Part shown: positions 35,373-46,117 of the stretch, in pieces
Layout of the letters: every line of letters starts with the position of its first letter
How positions within the stretch are numbered: position 1 is the first letter of the stretch
Assembly: GCF_008039555.1 (NCBI RefSeq)
Contig: NZ_VDUW01000009.1
Location: 54,382 to 118,381 of the forward strand
Reading direction: 5' to 3'
Source: Cerasibacillus terrae
Lineage (GTDB): Bacteria > Bacillota > Bacilli > Bacillales > Amphibacillaceae
Length of the DNA: 64,000 nt
Program-made: the position numbers and the translations under genes
The notes under the pieces: generated by a model
The model's input: only the letters and a program-made list of their open reading frames with translations
Told to the model about the DNA's origin: nothing
The model's database searches: none

Positions 35373-35968
35373 CAAAGCAAATCATTATTGCAACAAAAAA
35401 CAAGGGAAAATCAAAAGAGTTTAAAGAGTTTTTTGCTAAATATGGAATAGAAGCAATTTCATTATTAGAATTAGATGAGGAAATTGTAGATGTAGAGGAA
35501 ACTGGTAATTCTTTTCGTGAAAATGCTGCACTAAAAGCAGAAACAATCGCAAATCACTTACAACAAATGGTATTGGCTGATGACTCGGGTCTAGAAGTTG
35601 ATGTGTTAGACGGTAAACCTGGAATTTATTCGGCAAGATATGCTGGCGAACCAACAGATGATGAAAAAAATATTCAAAAACTGTTACAAGAATTAGCTGG
35701 TGTGCCAAAAGAGAAGCGGGGAGCACGGTTTGTTTGTACACTTGCGATAGCAGAACCAGGAAATGAGACTATTTTTCGAACAGGTTTTTGTGAGGGGAAA
35801 ATAAGTACTCAGAAAAAAGGGAATCATGGTTTTGGTTATGATCCTGTTTTTGTTCCGGAGAATTATAATCTAACAATGGCAGAACTTCCATCAAATGAAA
35901 AAAATAAGATTAGTCACCGAAAATACGCGATGGATGAATTAGAAGATTGGTTGGAACAAAGTAATTAA
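35369..35968 (+). CDS. rdgB: non-canonical purine NTP pyrophosphatase (Ham1/RdgB)
   Basis: 199-residue house-cleaning enzyme hydrolysing ITP, XTP and dITP. Signature segments are [50 protein letters not shown] and the C-terminal HGFGYDPVF with SHRKYAM. The start overlaps the rph stop. Called ysnA in older B. subtilis annotation. Confidence 0.96.
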   Translation: MTKQIIIATKNKGKSKEFKEFFAKYGIEAISLLELDEEIVDVEETGNSFRENAALKAETIANHLQQMVLADDSGLEVDVLDGKPGIYSARYAGEPTDDEKNIQKLLQELAGVPKEKRGARFVCTLAIAEPGNETIFRTGFCEGKISTQKKGNHGFGYDPVFVPENYNLTMAELPSNEKNKISHRKYAMDELEDWLEQSN

Positions 35969-36036
35969 GAGATAGTAAATGTTATTTATCCGTATGACTT
36001 GTAAGGAATTTATTGCGATGTATAAAGGATGGTTCC

Positions 36037-36552
36037 GTGAAACTGTTAATTATTAGTGATAGCCATGGATTAACAGATGAAATTGTAAAAATCAAAAATC
36101 GACATCAAATTGATTATTATATTCATTGTGGGGACTCTGAATTAACCTTCCATTCCCTTGTGATGAAAGAATTTATGAAAGTTGCTGGTAATTGTGACTT
36201 GGATACATATTATCCACAAGACTTAATTATGGATAAGCAAGGAATTAAAATTTTCATCACACATGGACACCATTACCATGTTAAACGGAATTTACACACA
36301 CTTTCTTACCGTGCTGAAGAGGAACGAGCCGCTATAATATGTTTTGGCCATACCCATATTGCTGGAACAGGCAAAATGAATGGTCAATTATTTATTAACC
36401 CTGGTAGTATCCAACTTCCGCGTGGGCGTAAGGAAAAAACATACGCCATCTTGGATGTAAACTCAGGAAATCAAGTTGCTCAAATAAGTTTTTATACAAT
36501 TGAAGGGGAAGAAGTACAGGAGTTGTACCGGCAATATACATTAGAAAAATAA
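36037..36552 (+). CDS. ysnB: YfcE/MJ0936-type metallophosphoesterase
   Basis: 171-residue calcineurin-like phosphodiesterase. Metal ligands are visible in ISDSHG, HCGDSEL, GNCD, THGHHYHV and CFGHTHIAG. The physiological substrate is unknown; relatives cleave phosphodiesters in vitro. GTG at 36037 follows AAAGGATGG and gives the family start MKLLIISDSHG; an upstream TTG at 36013 adds eight residues and is less likely. Follows rph-rdgB as in B. subtilis. Confidence 0.92.
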   Translation: MKLLIISDSHGLTDEIVKIKNRHQIDYYIHCGDSELTFHSLVMKEFMKVAGNCDLDTYYPQDLIMDKQGIKIFITHGHHYHVKRNLHTLSYRAEEERAAIICFGHTHIAGTGKMNGQLFINPGSIQLPRGRKEKTYAILDVNSGNQVAQISFYTIEGEEVQELYRQYTLEK

Positions 36553-36570
36553 GAGTTTAAGTATTAATTA

Positions 36571-36608
36571 AAACACCGATAAATATACCCCATATTTATC
36601 GGTGTTTT
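36571..36608 (+). terminator. ysnB terminator
   Basis: AAACACCGATAAATAT and ATATTTATCGGTGTTTT arms around ACCCC. It lies about 20 bp after ysnB. Confidence 0.85.
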
Positions 36609-36744
36609 ATCGTCTAACAAGAAATAAGATGTATTTCAACTATATATGGAAAGTCTAAAGTAAATCATAAATTATTTTTAAACAAAAAATTTAACAGGGG
36701 ATGATTTATCCGAACGAATTATAAGGAGATGATGGAAGGATACC

Positions 36745-37064
36745 ATGATATCATTACTAGATGTAAGAAAATCACACACAACTTCAACACTTATCACAGA
36801 TGTTCTTCATGTAAAAAAGGTGCATACTCAGGAAGAAGAAAAATATTAGTAGAATTTAATAAGGAAAAGGTTGAAGATGTGGATTCGAAGTATAATAGCT
36901 TAGGTAATCAAGGAGATAAAGAAACCGCAGAAATTTTCAGTACTTTACGGTATACAAAAGAGCCTTTACTTGTAGAAGGGCGACTTGATGTTGGTATTAA
37001 AGTAGATGAATCTAATTATAAAACGATGTTCCGGTTATACGATGCAACATTTACGCCAATTTAG
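36745..37064 (+). pseudogene. frameshifted gene of unknown function
   Basis: From ATG at 36745 (preceded by GGAAGGA) the frame reads MISLLDVRKSHTTSTLITDV, then VLHVKKVHTQEEE, and ends at a TAG after GAAGAAGAAAAATAT. The continuation KILVEFNKEKVEDVD to the end at 37064 is in the neighbouring frame. One extra A in the A-run would restore a single 106-codon gene. The alternative unbroken frame gives a less protein-like N-terminus rich in Cys, His and Arg. Either a recent pseudogene or a sequencing slip. I recognise no domain. Confidence 0.5.
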
Positions 37065-37073
37065 AAACAAATC

Positions 37074-37106
37074 AACGCTTGAATAGAAGTACTTCAAGCG
37101 TTTTTT
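37074..37106 (+). terminator. terminator after the frameshifted gene
   Basis: AACGCTTGAA and TTCAAGCGTT arms with a short loop, followed by TTTTTT. Confidence 0.8.
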
Positions 37107-37157
37107 GTATCGTAATTTTTTCTAAGAGATAGAATTCATAAAAATTCATTTTAAGTG

Positions 37158-37186
37158 TTGACAAAAGATCAAAAAGGTCATATAAT
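37158..37186 (+). promoter_or_regulatory. strong sigma-A promoter of the tRNA pair
   Basis: Consensus TTGACA at 37158-37163, 17-bp spacer, consensus TATAAT at 37181-37186, about 65 bp before tRNA-Gly. Confidence 0.88.
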
Positions 37187-37250
37187 AATTTTTGTGGCCA
37201 AAACAGTACTGAAAAAATTGTTTTGAAAAAAATAAACATAAATTTTTGAT

Positions 37251-37324
37251 GCGGGTGTAGTTTAGTGGTAAAACCTCAGCCTTCCAAGCTGATGTCGAGG
37301 GTTCGACTCCCTTCACCCGCTCCA
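37251..37324 (+). tRNA. tRNA-Gly (anticodon TCC)
   Basis: GCGGGTG acceptor arm pairs with CACCCGC, the T arm holds GTTCGACTC, and the anticodon loop CTTCCAA gives TCC at 37283-37285. Discriminator T and an encoded CCA (37322-37324) are present. It is expressed with tRNA-Arg from the promoter upstream and reads GGA/GGG glycine codons. Confidence 0.95.
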
Positions 37325-37331
37325 TACATAT

Positions 37332-37405
37332 GTCCCAGTAGCTCAGTTGGATAGAGCAACAGCCTTCTAAGCTGTGGGCCGGGGGTTCGAATCCTCCCTG
37401 GGACG
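37332..37405 (+). tRNA. tRNA-Arg (anticodon TCT)
   Basis: GTCCCAG acceptor pairs with CTGGGAC, the D arm is AGCTCAGTTGGATAGAGC, the anticodon loop CTTCTAA gives TCT at 37366-37368, and the T arm holds GTTCGAATC. Discriminator G, with no encoded CCA. It decodes AGA/AGG. Confidence 0.95.
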
Positions 37406-37415
37406 TTAGAAAATG

Positions 37416-37457
37416 AAACGCTGTAACCTTTGTATAATAAGGATTACAGCGTTTTTG
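37416..37457 (+). terminator. tRNA operon terminator
   Basis: AAACGCTGTAA and TTACAGCGTTTTT arms with an inner CCTT/AAGG, 11 bp after tRNA-Arg. Confidence 0.85.
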
Positions 37458-37552
37458 ATTTTGGCTGGGAAGTTCACAAAAAATAACACACACATGGAAT
37501 ATGTAAGCGAATTATAGGAATCAAGTTAAGGTACCATTCGCATATTTTTTCA

Positions 37553-38536
37553 CTATTTCACCAAAGCTTTTTCAATCCCACTTCTTGTCGAAAATTCAGG
37601 AGCAAGTTCGCGACTATTAGGCATGGTTAACCATAATCTTAATAAATGGCGTCTACGCTCAGGTTCCTCATAGTCTTCAAACAATGTGCGTGAATGGAGC
37701 ACTGTATTATTATTTGCAAATTGTATATCCCCTGGTTCCAACATCATATCGATACGGATGTTTTCATCATGGAGAATGGAATCTATAAGATCAAATGCTT
37801 CTAATTCTACCTTAGATAATGGGAATCCCTGTTTTTTCTGTCCCGATTCGATATATTCACGCATATATCTGCAGCTCAATTTACCCTTATAGTAACTAAA
37901 AATAGGTGTCGTTCCCTGTGAGTTTTCAATGCCTAAGTGATCGATGTAATATGGCCGGTAGAGAAGTCCGATATATTCTGGATGCTTTTCCAATATTTCA
38001 TTATAAAGTGTTGCAGAACTTGCAAGGCTACTTAGGCCACCTGATTTTGCCTTACGAAGAGACAATAGTCCAACAACATCAGATAAATCTGTGTGATAAG
38101 GAAGGTGTGTATTTGTTTGATAGACACGGAGATTTTCAGCCCCTGTAGTATTGATATTTTTGACATTTCCTAGGAGGTCTCCTTTTGCATTTTGAGTGAC
38201 CGGAATACCCATGTGAAGTCCTAGACCATAGTATATGATACTCACTTCTTCATCCGTATATTTTTCAATCGGCAATCCACGGATTAATAAAAAGCCTCTC
38301 CCGTTCTCTAATTCATTGTTAAAGTAAGCAATTTCTTCATTGAGTTCAGAAATCGGAAAATCCTCTTTGTTAAAATTAGGTGCTTTTAATCCCTGTTTTT
38401 GTACATAATGCAGTGCATTTTCAAGAGTTGTAATGGTTTTTTCTGATAAATAGTAAATCCAGGAATCATCCTTAGATAGTTCACTTCCTTTCCACGCTAC
38501 TGCCCCTTTCACTTTGCTCTTTAAAATTGTTCTCAA
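37553..38536 (-). CDS. TauD/TfdA-family Fe(II)/2-oxoglutarate dioxygenase
   Basis: 327 residues. The facial triad is visible as His148-x-Asp150 (LPYHTDLSD) and His281 (NNTVLHSR), with 2-oxoglutarate-binding arginines in ERRRHLLRLW about 14-19 residues later. Such enzymes hydroxylate or cleave small substrates with loss of CO2; this one's substrate cannot be told. GGGAGAGG lies before the ATG on the minus strand. It stands alone next to the tRNA pair, with no partner biosynthetic genes, and is absent from the B. subtilis gene order here, so it may be acquired. Confidence 0.85.
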   Translation of the reverse strand: MRTILKSKVKGAVAWKGSELSKDDSWIYYLSEKTITTLENALHYVQKQGLKAPNFNKEDFPISELNEEIAYFNNELENGRGFLLIRGLPIEKYTDEEVSIIYYGLGLHMGIPVTQNAKGDLLGNVKNINTTGAENLRVYQTNTHLPYHTDLSDVVGLLSLRKAKSGGLSSLASSATLYNEILEKHPEYIGLLYRPYYIDHLGIENSQGTTPIFSYYKGKLSCRYMREYIESGQKKQGFPLSKVELEAFDLIDSILHDENIRIDMMLEPGDIQFANNNTVLHSRTLFEDYEEPERRRHLLRLWLTMPNSRELAPEFSTRSGIEKALVK

Positions 38537-38782
38537 AGTTAATCCTCTCCCTATTTAAATAAAGTTATATAGGAATATAACAAATATTTATATTTTTCTC
38601 AACAAAATATGCAATTTAATATTTTTGGAAAAGTTTTTTTAGTTTTACTAAAAGACATAATAATTAATTTGTTAGATGTATCCTTGCTATTTGTATAAGA
38701 AAAGTGATAAAATTTACGGAATCCCCATTTTAATAAAATAAGACATGTCAAAATATATAAGAAAAGGAGGGAATACTACTAC

Positions 38783-39751
38783 ATGGCGAATGATAATGTT
38801 ATTCTATTTCCTAAATGGAAGACAGAACTAAAAGAAGAAAGTTTAAAAGCATTAGAGGAAAAAAAGTATGCAGAGGCTCTAATTAAATTTGATGAATTAA
38901 TAAAATTTAAAGAAGTTTCACATGAAATAATTATGGGGAAGTTGATTTGTTTACTAGAGCTTGGTCATTATGAAGAAGCAGAAGAACTATGTATTAATTC
39001 AATGATAATGGAAAAAGGTGAAACATATTATCATTACGTACATATTTATTTAACTATTTTGTTCCAGACAAATCAATATAAAGAATTAATGGAATATGTG
39101 GAAGAAAAATTAAGCAATCCATCGATTCCTGAGGCATCTAAACTACAATTTCAACAGTTATATGAATTGAGTAAAAGTATGGATAACAGTTTGAAAGAGA
39201 AAAACTCAATAAATTACATAAAATCTTTTTGGAAATCAGTAGAAAATGAGGATATACCTAAACAGTGGCAACTTATTCAGGAACTAAGGAAAACAGAAAC
39301 AACCCCTAAGCAAGATATAGGATTACTATTACAACACGAAGAAATTCATCCAGTTGTTAAAACTGCCATTTTTCAATGGTTACAAGAAAGAGAGATAAAT
39401 CATCAAGTGCTGGTTTCGAAATTAGACGAGAAAAGACAGCTTATACCTACACAAGTTCCTAACATAGAACAAACACCATTTATTCAAGACATACTAAAAA
39501 AGATTAATTTAGTGGAACAAAAGAACCCTACATTACACTCCATGCTTAAAGAAATGATATATCGTTATACATATGTTAAATATCCACTACTCCCAGATTC
39601 TGATAATATTCAACAATACGCAACTTCTTTCCTAGCTTTGGGTAAACAGTATTTGCATACATATGAAGAAGATGTCGATGAACAAGTACTATCATATATG
39701 GAAGAAATTAAAATGTGCGAGACATTATATTTAAGTATCATTGAACAGTAA
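38783..39751 (+). CDS. ysoA: tetratricopeptide-type protein YsoA
   Basis: 322-residue all-helical protein. TPR-like repeats occupy about 17-110 (ALEEKKYAEALIKFDELIKF, then LLELGHYEEAEELC). No membrane segment. AAAGGAGGG precedes the ATG. Position directly before tig matches B. subtilis ysoA. Function unknown. Confidence 0.8.
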   Translation: MANDNVILFPKWKTELKEESLKALEEKKYAEALIKFDELIKFKEVSHEIIMGKLICLLELGHYEEAEELCINSMIMEKGETYYHYVHIYLTILFQTNQYKELMEYVEEKLSNPSIPEASKLQFQQLYELSKSMDNSLKEKNSINYIKSFWKSVENEDIPKQWQLIQELRKTETTPKQDIGLLLQHEEIHPVVKTAIFQWLQEREINHQVLVSKLDEKRQLIPTQVPNIEQTPFIQDILKKINLVEQKNPTLHSMLKEMIYRYTYVKYPLLPDSDNIQQYATSFLALGKQYLHTYEEDVDEQVLSYMEEIKMCETLYLSIIEQ

Positions 39752-39766
39752 TGTATAGAACAATCC

Positions 39767-39794
39767 TTGAAAGCTAAAGAAATTATGTTATAAT
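39767..39794 (+). promoter_or_regulatory. sigma-A promoter of tig
   Basis: TTGAAA at 39767-39772, 16-bp spacer, perfect TATAAT at 39789-39794 with an upstream TG (extended -10). It lies just after ysoA, about 140 bp before tig. Confidence 0.7.
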
Positions 39795-39936
39795 ATAATG
39801 GTCGTAATATGGGTGTAGTAGAAAGAATTTAGCTATATTCGTTTACTTTTACATGGTACATATTTTATGAAAATATTGGATCGTACCAAATAATAAATGA
39901 GTGTAATTTTACATAATAGATTTTGGAGGGAAAATT

Positions 39937-41223
39937 ATGACTGCCAAATGGGAAAAACAAGAAGGCAATGATGGTGTATTAACATTTGAAGTTAGTGCAG
40001 AGAAATTTGAAGAGGGATTAGATAAAGCATTTAAGAAAGTAGTAAAAGATGTACAAATTCCAGGATTCCGTAAAGGAAAAGTTCCACGTGTTATCTTTGA
40101 AAAACGTTTTGGTGTAGAAGCATTATACCAAGATGCAATTGACTTTGTATTACCAGAAGCTTATACAGGAGCGGTTGAGGAGACAGGAATTGAACCAGTT
40201 GATCAACCATCTATTGATATCGAAGAAATTGAAAGAGGTAAGTCGCTTGTATTTACAGCTGATGTAACTGTAAAACCTGAAGTAAAGCTTGGGGACTATA
40301 AAGGTTTAGAAGTGGAAGAACAAGATGTCAATGTAACAGATGAAGATGTTGAAGAAGAAATCAAACGTGAACAAGAGCGCCTAGCAGAACTTGTTGTGAA
40401 AGAAGAAGGTGCTGTTGAAGAAGGCGATACAGTTGTGATTGATTTTGAAGGATTTGTTGACGATGTTGCTTTTGAAGGTGGGAAAGGAGAAGACCATTCA
40501 CTAGAAATTGGCTCTGGACAATTTATCCCAGGTTTTGAAGAACAATTAATTGGTAAAGAGACTGGTGCAGAAACAGATGTCAAGGTTACTTTCCCTGAGG
40601 AATACCATGCGGAAGATTTAGCTGGTAAAGAAGCTGTTTTCAAAGTCACTATTCATGAAATTAAGACAAAAGAACTTCCAGAAATCGATGATGAATTTGC
40701 TAAAGATATCGATGATGATGTGGAAACATTAGATGAATTGAAAGCGAAGAAAAAAGAAGATTTAGAAGCACAGAAGAAACAAGATGCTGAAAATAAAACA
40801 AAAAATACATTAATCGAAAAAGCGGTGACTAATGCAGAAGCGGATGTCCCAGAGGCAATGATCCATACAGAAGTAGATCGTATGTTACAAGAACTTCAGC
40901 AAAACCTGCAAATGCAAGGTATGACAATGGATATGTATTATCAATTCTCTGGTCAAAATGAGGCTGGACTTCGCGACCAAATGCAAGATGATGCTAAAAA
41001 CCGTGTTATGACAAGCTTGACATTAGAAAAAATTGCAGAAGTAGAAGATTTGAAACCAACGGATGAAGATGTGGATGCAGAATTAGATAGAATGGCCAAC
41101 ATGTATGGTGTTGAAAAAGCTCAAATTGAGCAAATGCTTGGTGGAAATACAGAAATGGTAAAAGGCGATTTAAAAGTTCAAAAGGCAATTGATTTCTTAG
41201 TACAAGAAAGTAAAACAATCTGA
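39937..41223 (+). CDS. tig: trigger factor
   Basis: 428-residue ribosome-bound chaperone and prolyl isomerase. The N-terminal ribosome-binding domain carries the signature GFRKGKVPR near residue 43. The FKBP domain (about 150-245: [25 protein letters not shown]) and the helical C-terminal substrate-binding domain follow. GGAGGG precedes the ATG. A terminator follows. Confidence 0.98.
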   Translation: MTAKWEKQEGNDGVLTFEVSAEKFEEGLDKAFKKVVKDVQIPGFRKGKVPRVIFEKRFGVEALYQDAIDFVLPEAYTGAVEETGIEPVDQPSIDIEEIERGKSLVFTADVTVKPEVKLGDYKGLEVEEQDVNVTDEDVEEEIKREQERLAELVVKEEGAVEEGDTVVIDFEGFVDDVAFEGGKGEDHSLEIGSGQFIPGFEEQLIGKETGAETDVKVTFPEEYHAEDLAGKEAVFKVTIHEIKTKELPEIDDEFAKDIDDDVETLDELKAKKKEDLEAQKKQDAENKTKNTLIEKAVTNAEADVPEAMIHTEVDRMLQELQQNLQMQGMTMDMYYQFSGQNEAGLRDQMQDDAKNRVMTSLTLEKIAEVEDLKPTDEDVDAELDRMANMYGVEKAQIEQMLGGNTEMVKGDLKVQKAIDFLVQESKTI

Positions 41224-41252
41224 CCTTTAATGGAATATGGAGATATTACTGT

Positions 41253-41288
41253 AAAACAAGGTGCAGTTTTGATGCACCTTGTTTTGTT
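41253..41288 (+). terminator. tig terminator
   Basis: AAAACAAGGTGCA and TGCACCTTGTTTT arms form a long perfect stem ending in TGTT, 30 bp after tig. Confidence 0.9.
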
Positions 41289-41304
41289 ATCTTCATTATA
41301 TTTT

Positions 41305-41417
41305 ATCGCAGATTAAGTGACTATAAGATCCCCTTACTTCAATAATTCAAGAGAATTAAGAATTATATGTGAGGGATAAAGAAAACTCCCACTGATTGGA
41401 AATTTACTTAGATTAAC
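41305..41417 (+). repeat. dispersed intergenic repeat, copy B (medium form)
   Basis: Matches copy D at its left end (ATCGCAGATTAA, TTCAA-AATTC, AAGAATTATA) and its right end (GAAGAAAACTCCCACTGA as AAGAAAACTCCCACTGATTGG). The middle part of D, including the first arm of its second hairpin, is missing. It fills much of the 432-bp tig-clpX gap. Confidence 0.6.
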
Positions 41418-41438
41418 TTTAGAACATACATGAATGAT

Positions 41439-41466
41439 TTGACTTTTTTTGTATAGCATCCATAAT
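41439..41466 (+). promoter_or_regulatory. possible clpX promoter
   Basis: TTGACT at 41439-41444, 16-bp spacer, CATAAT at 41461-41466. It would give a leader of about 180 nt before clpX. No CtsR or CIRCE operator was seen. Confidence 0.5.
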
Positions 41467-41655
41467 ATAAAGATAAGATTTCTATCTAATCAATTATTAT
41501 CAGTTTTAAAAAAGCATATTTTAAAGTATAATCAAATAAATTGAGTATATAGTAACGTAAAGGTATTTTATTTTGTTTTTAAATACGCTTTTGATATGAT
41601 GAAAATACAATCTGATGGTGATTAAACTGATTTAAACTTTTAGGGGTGATAAAGA

Positions 41656-42933
41656 ATGTTTAAGTTCAATGAAGAAAAAGGGCAATTAAAATGTTCATTT
41701 TGTGGTAAAAGCCAAGAACAAGTCCGGAAACTAGTTGCTGGACCTGGCGTTTATATATGTGATGAATGTATTGAATTATGTACGGAAATTGTTGAAGAAG
41801 AATTAGGTACAGATGAAGAAATTGAATTCAAAGAAATTCCAAAGCCAAAGGAAATATGTGAAATTTTGGATGACTATGTAATTGGACAAGAAAATGCTAA
41901 AAAGAACTTGTCTGTTGCTGTGTACAATCACTATAAACGAATTAACTCGAAACAAGCGAATGATGATATAGAATTAGCAAAAAGTAATATTGCAATGATT
42001 GGTCCAACAGGAAGTGGGAAAACTTTACTTGCACAAACACTTGCAAGGATTTTAAATGTTCCATTTGCGATGGCAGACGCTACTTCATTAACTGAGGCTG
42101 GTTATGTCGGAGAAGACGTGGAAAACATTTTGTTAAAATTAATCCAATCAGCAGATTATGATGTAGAGAAAGCAGAACAAGGAATTATTTACATTGACGA
42201 AATTGATAAGGTTGCTCGTAAGTCTGAGAATCCATCAATAACAAGAGATGTGTCTGGTGAAGGAGTCCAACAGGCATTATTGAAAATTTTAGAAGGAACG
42301 GTAGCAAGTGTACCTCCACAAGGTGGTAGAAAACATCCACATCAAGAATTTATCCAAATTGATACAACAAATATTTTATTTATTTGTGGTGGAGCGTTTG
42401 ACGGGATCGATCAAACTATTAAGCGCCGCTTAGGTAATAAAGTAATTGGTTTTGGGGCAGACCTCGATACAAAAGAAATGGATAAGGCTGAATTACTATC
42501 GAAAGTACTCCCTGAGGACTTATTACGATACGGACTTATTCCAGAATTTATTGGGCGTTTACCTGTACTTACTAGCTTAGAACCATTGGATGAAGAAGCA
42601 ATGGTACAAATTCTAACTCAACCAAAGAATGCACTTGTTAAACAATACACGAAACTATTCCAAATGGATCATGTCATATTAGAATTTGAAGATGAAGCAC
42701 TTGTAGAAATTGCTAAGAAGGCAATTGAACGAAAAACTGGTGCAAGAGGATTGCGCTCCATTATTGAAGAAATTATGTTGGATGTCATGTATGAACTTCC
42801 ATCTCGTGAGGATATAGAAAAATGTGTCATCACAAAAGACACTGTTACAGATGAGAATGGCAGTCCTAAATTAGTTTTTCATGATGGTACAGTCCTAAAA
42901 GGTAATGAAAAATTACCAAAGGAAAGCGCCTAA
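41656..42933 (+). CDS. clpX: ATP-dependent Clp protease ATP-binding subunit ClpX
   Basis: 425-residue AAA+ unfoldase feeding ClpP. The N-terminal zinc-binding domain has two CxxC pairs (CSFCGK, CDECIEL). Walker A GPTGSGKT is near residue 116 and Walker [10 protein letters not shown] near 180. A pore loop of the GYVGEDVE type and the IGF-type ClpP-contact loop (KVIGFG) are visible. GGGGTGAT precedes the ATG. Confidence 0.98.
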   Translation: MFKFNEEKGQLKCSFCGKSQEQVRKLVAGPGVYICDECIELCTEIVEEELGTDEEIEFKEIPKPKEICEILDDYVIGQENAKKNLSVAVYNHYKRINSKQANDDIELAKSNIAMIGPTGSGKTLLAQTLARILNVPFAMADATSLTEAGYVGEDVENILLKLIQSADYDVEKAEQGIIYIDEIDKVARKSENPSITRDVSGEGVQQALLKILEGTVASVPPQGGRKHPHQEFIQIDTTNILFICGGAFDGIDQTIKRRLGNKVIGFGADLDTKEMDKAELLSKVLPEDLLRYGLIPEFIGRLPVLTSLEPLDEEAMVQILTQPKNALVKQYTKLFQMDHVILEFEDEALVEIAKKAIERKTGARGLRSIIEEIMLDVMYELPSREDIEKCVITKDTVTDENGSPKLVFHDGTVLKGNEKLPKESA

Positions 42934-42955
42934 TTAAATTTACAAAATGATTTGG

Positions 42956-43036
42956 ATGAGACTGACTAAAGCGTGCCAACTCTTACAAGTAGTGTTTGAA
43001 AAGAAGAGTGTGTCAGGTGCCTTGAAGCAGTCTCAT
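42956..43036. repeat. long palindrome between clpX and lonA
   Basis: Perfect 9-bp outer arms ATGAGACTG (42956-42964) and CAGTCTCAT (43028-43036), with an inner ACTCTT/AAGAGT pairing. There is no good T-run, so it may be a weak clpX terminator or a small dispersed element. The outer arms share GAGACTG with the palindrome at 6251-6333. Confidence 0.5.
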
Positions 43037-43176
43037 TGTTTATTTAGAATGTTTTTTGAGGTTTCTAGGCTGAATATATAGATTTCGAATATACTATACA
43101 TACATAGTCCTTATGTTTTTAAAGAATTTTTTCATTATATATATTGAAAAATGGAATAAAATAGGAGGCAATAATT

Positions 43177-45492
43177 ATGACAAAAGAAACTACCCTTTTG
43201 CCCCTCCTTCCGCTACGTGGGTTACTTGTATTTCCAACAGTGGTTCTTCACTTAGATGTAGGACGGGATAAATCAATTGCAGCATTAGAAAAGGCAATGT
43301 TGGAGAATCAGCATATTTTTCTTGCTGGACAAAAAAAGATAAGTATAGAAGATCCAAATCCAGATGAAATATACCGGATTGGGACGGTTGCAAAAGTAAA
43401 TCAAATGCTTAAATTACCAAATGGTACCTTCCGTGTATTGGTAGAAGGTTTATACCGAGCAGAGATCGTTCAATATCAAGAAAAACAAGATTCCTATATG
43501 GTAGAAGTTACTGAATTAAATGAAATAGAAGGAGATAAAAACAAAACAAAAGCATTAATGCGCCATCTCCTTGATCAATTTGAACAATATTTAAAACTGT
43601 CTCGAAAAGTTAAGAAGGAAATTTTTACAACTGTATCAGATATTGAAAATCCAGGTAGATTAGCTGACATGATTGCTTCACATTTACCACTAAAGATTAA
43701 AGAAAAACAAACAATACTTGAAACGGTGGATGTACCTGAACGATTACGACACCTAGTGGAATTCATATCAAATGAAAAGAAAATTCTTGATTTAGAAAAG
43801 AAAATAGGCCAGCGTGTCAAGACATCCATGGAAAAAACACAAAAAGAATATTATTTGCGTGAGCAGTTAAAGGCCATTCAAAAAGAACTAGGAGAAAGAG
43901 ACGGAAAATTAGGTGAGGTAGGAGAGCTAAGAGAGAAAATTAAAGAATCAGATATGCCAGAGCATATTGAAAAGATTGCTTTAAAGGAACTAGATCGATA
44001 TGAAAGAGTTCCACAAAACTCTGGAGAAAGCTCGATTATTAGGAATTATTTAGAATGGTTACTTGTATTACCTTGGACAAAGAAGACAGAAGACAAGATT
44101 GAGTTAGATCAAGCACAAAAGGTTTTAGATCGTGATCATTATGGCTTAGAGAAAGTGAAAGAGCGTGTATTAGAATATTTAGCAGTACAGAAATTAACAA
44201 ACTCTATAAAAGGCCCAATTATTTGTTTGGTAGGGCCACCAGGAGTCGGAAAAACATCTCTCGCTCGTTCAATTGCAGAATCAATCAATCGTAATTTTGT
44301 TAGGGTTTCTCTTGGCGGTGTTCGAGATGAAGCTGAAATTAGAGGACATAGGCGTACGTATATTGGTGCGATGCCGGGAAGAATTATTCAAGGGATGAAG
44401 AAAGCAAAGACTGTTAACCCTGTCTTTTTATTAGATGAAATTGATAAAATGTCGAATGATTTTCGTGGGGATCCTTCCTCAGCAATGTTGGAAGTATTAG
44501 ACCCAGAACAAAACCATAATTTTAGTGACCACTTTATAGAGGAAACATATGACTTGTCACAAGTTATGTTTATTGCAACAGCTAATTATGTGAACAATAT
44601 TCCTGCCCCACTATTAGATCGAATGGAATTAATCTCTTTATCAGGATATACAGAAATCGAAAAATTACATATTGCCAAAGACCATTTACTACCGAAGCAA
44701 CTAAAAGAGAATGGTCTTACTAAATCGGAGTTACAGGTGAGAAATGATGCATTAATGAAATTGATTCGAAGGTATACACGTGAAGCAGGGGTTCGTAATT
44801 TAGAACGAAAACTGGCAACCATTTGTAGGAAAACGGCAAAAATTATTATTTCCGGGGAACAGAAGAAAGTAATTGTAACAGAAAAACGGTTAGAAGATCT
44901 TTTAGGGAAACCAATTTTCAGATATGGTCAAATGGAAGAGAAGAATCAAGTTGGTGCAGCTACAGGTTTAGCGTATACATCAGCTGGAGGGGATACATTG
45001 TCCATAGAAGTTGCCCATTATCCTGGAAAAGGAAAACTTGTCCTTACAGGGAAATTAGGTGAAGTGATGCGTGAATCTGCTCAAGCTGCTTTTAGTTATA
45101 TTCGTTCCCGAGCAGAACAATTAAAAATTGATCCTGATTTTCATGAAAAAAACGATATTCATATTCATGTCCCAGAAGGTGCTGTTCCAAAGGATGGACC
45201 ATCAGCAGGAATAACGATAGCAACAGCACTTGTATCATCTTTAACAGGGCGCCCTGTTAAAAAAGAAGTTGGAATGACAGGAGAAATTACACTCCGCGGA
45301 AGAGTCTTACCAATTGGCGGTTTAAAAGAAAAGTCCTTAAGTGCACATCGAGCAGGTATTACTACCATTATTATCCCAGAAGAGAATGAAAAGGATATAG
45401 AAGATATTCCTGAGAGTGTGCTTGAAGATTTAACATTTATTAAAGTTGCTCACCTAGATAAAGTGTTGGAGCATGCATTAGTGGGGGAATAA
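43177..45492 (+). CDS. lonA: ATP-dependent protease Lon (LonA)
   Basis: 771 residues. The N-terminal substrate-binding LAN domain is followed by a coiled coil, the AAA+ module (GPPGVGKT near 350, FLLDEIDKM) and the C-terminal Ser-Lys protease. The catalytic pair is Ser676 in PKDGPSAG and Lys719 in GGLKEKSL, spaced 43 residues as in E. coli Lon. AGGAGG precedes the ATG. lonB, which lies between clpX and lonA in B. subtilis, is absent here. Confidence 0.98.
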   Translation: MTKETTLLPLLPLRGLLVFPTVVLHLDVGRDKSIAALEKAMLENQHIFLAGQKKISIEDPNPDEIYRIGTVAKVNQMLKLPNGTFRVLVEGLYRAEIVQYQEKQDSYMVEVTELNEIEGDKNKTKALMRHLLDQFEQYLKLSRKVKKEIFTTVSDIENPGRLADMIASHLPLKIKEKQTILETVDVPERLRHLVEFISNEKKILDLEKKIGQRVKTSMEKTQKEYYLREQLKAIQKELGERDGKLGEVGELREKIKESDMPEHIEKIALKELDRYERVPQNSGESSIIRNYLEWLLVLPWTKKTEDKIELDQAQKVLDRDHYGLEKVKERVLEYLAVQKLTNSIKGPIICLVGPPGVGKTSLARSIAESINRNFVRVSLGGVRDEAEIRGHRRTYIGAMPGRIIQGMKKAKTVNPVFLLDEIDKMSNDFRGDPSSAMLEVLDPEQNHNFSDHFIEETYDLSQVMFIATANYVNNIPAPLLDRMELISLSGYTEIEKLHIAKDHLLPKQLKENGLTKSELQVRNDALMKLIRRYTREAGVRNLERKLATICRKTAKIIISGEQKKVIVTEKRLEDLLGKPIFRYGQMEEKNQVGAATGLAYTSAGGDTLSIEVAHYPGKGKLVLTGKLGEVMRESAQAAFSYIRSRAEQLKIDPDFHEKNDIHIHVPEGAVPKDGPSAGITIATALVSSLTGRPVKKEVGMTGEITLRGRVLPIGGLKEKSLSAHRAGITTIIIPEENEKDIEDIPESVLEDLTFIKVAHLDKVLEHALVGE

Positions 45493-45493
45493 A

Positions 45494-46075
45494 ATGAAAG
45501 TAAGTCGTGCAGATTTTGTAATTAGTGCTGTAAGTGAAAAACAATACCCAAATGATCAATTACCAGAAATCGCATTAGCAGGAAGATCTAACGTAGGAAA
45601 GTCATCATTCATTAATACGTTGATTCAACGAAAAAATTTAGCTAGGACTTCTGCAAAACCCGGTAAGACACAAACATTGAATTATTATCGAATTAATGAA
45701 CAGTTTTATTTTGTAGATGTTCCTGGATATGGATATGCCAAAGTGTCGAAACAAGACCGCCAAAAATGGGCAAATATGATGGAAAACTATTTTGAACATA
45801 GGGAAGTTCTAAAAGCGGTTCTTCTTATTATTGATATACGCCATGATCCAACACAGAATGATATTCAAATGTATGATTACTTAAAATATCATCAATTGCC
45901 AGTTATTGTAGTCGCAACTAAACTTGATAAAATTGCAAAAGGAAAACGAACAAAACATCTACAACGTGCAATAAATTTACTAGAATTAGAAAAAGAAGAT
46001 GTAATGATTCCATTTTCTTCACAAACAGGTGAAGGCAAGAATGAAGCATGGCAAGTAGTCAAATCGTTTTTATAA
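45494..46075 (+). CDS. ysxC: ribosome biogenesis GTPase YsxC (EngB/YihA)
   Basis: 193-residue TRAFAC GTPase required for 50S subunit maturation. G1 is [10 protein letters not shown] near residue 31, G2 lies in KPGKTQT, G3 is DVPGYGYA, G4 is TKLD and G5 is the FSSQTG region. It starts 2 bp after lonA, so the two are translationally linked. A bidirectional terminator follows. Confidence 0.97.
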   Translation: MKVSRADFVISAVSEKQYPNDQLPEIALAGRSNVGKSSFINTLIQRKNLARTSAKPGKTQTLNYYRINEQFYFVDVPGYGYAKVSKQDRQKWANMMENYFEHREVLKAVLLIIDIRHDPTQNDIQMYDYLKYHQLPVIVVATKLDKIAKGKRTKHLQRAINLLELEKEDVMIPFSSQTGEGKNEAWQVVKSFL

Positions 46076-46080
46076 ACAAC

Positions 46081-46117
46081 AAAACAGCTGTAAACCCAAT
46101 TGGAACAGCTGTTTTTA
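46081..46117. terminator. bidirectional terminator between ysxC and the membrane protein
   Basis: AAAACAGCTGT and ACAGCTGTTTTT arms around a 15-base loop, between convergent genes. Confidence 0.82.
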
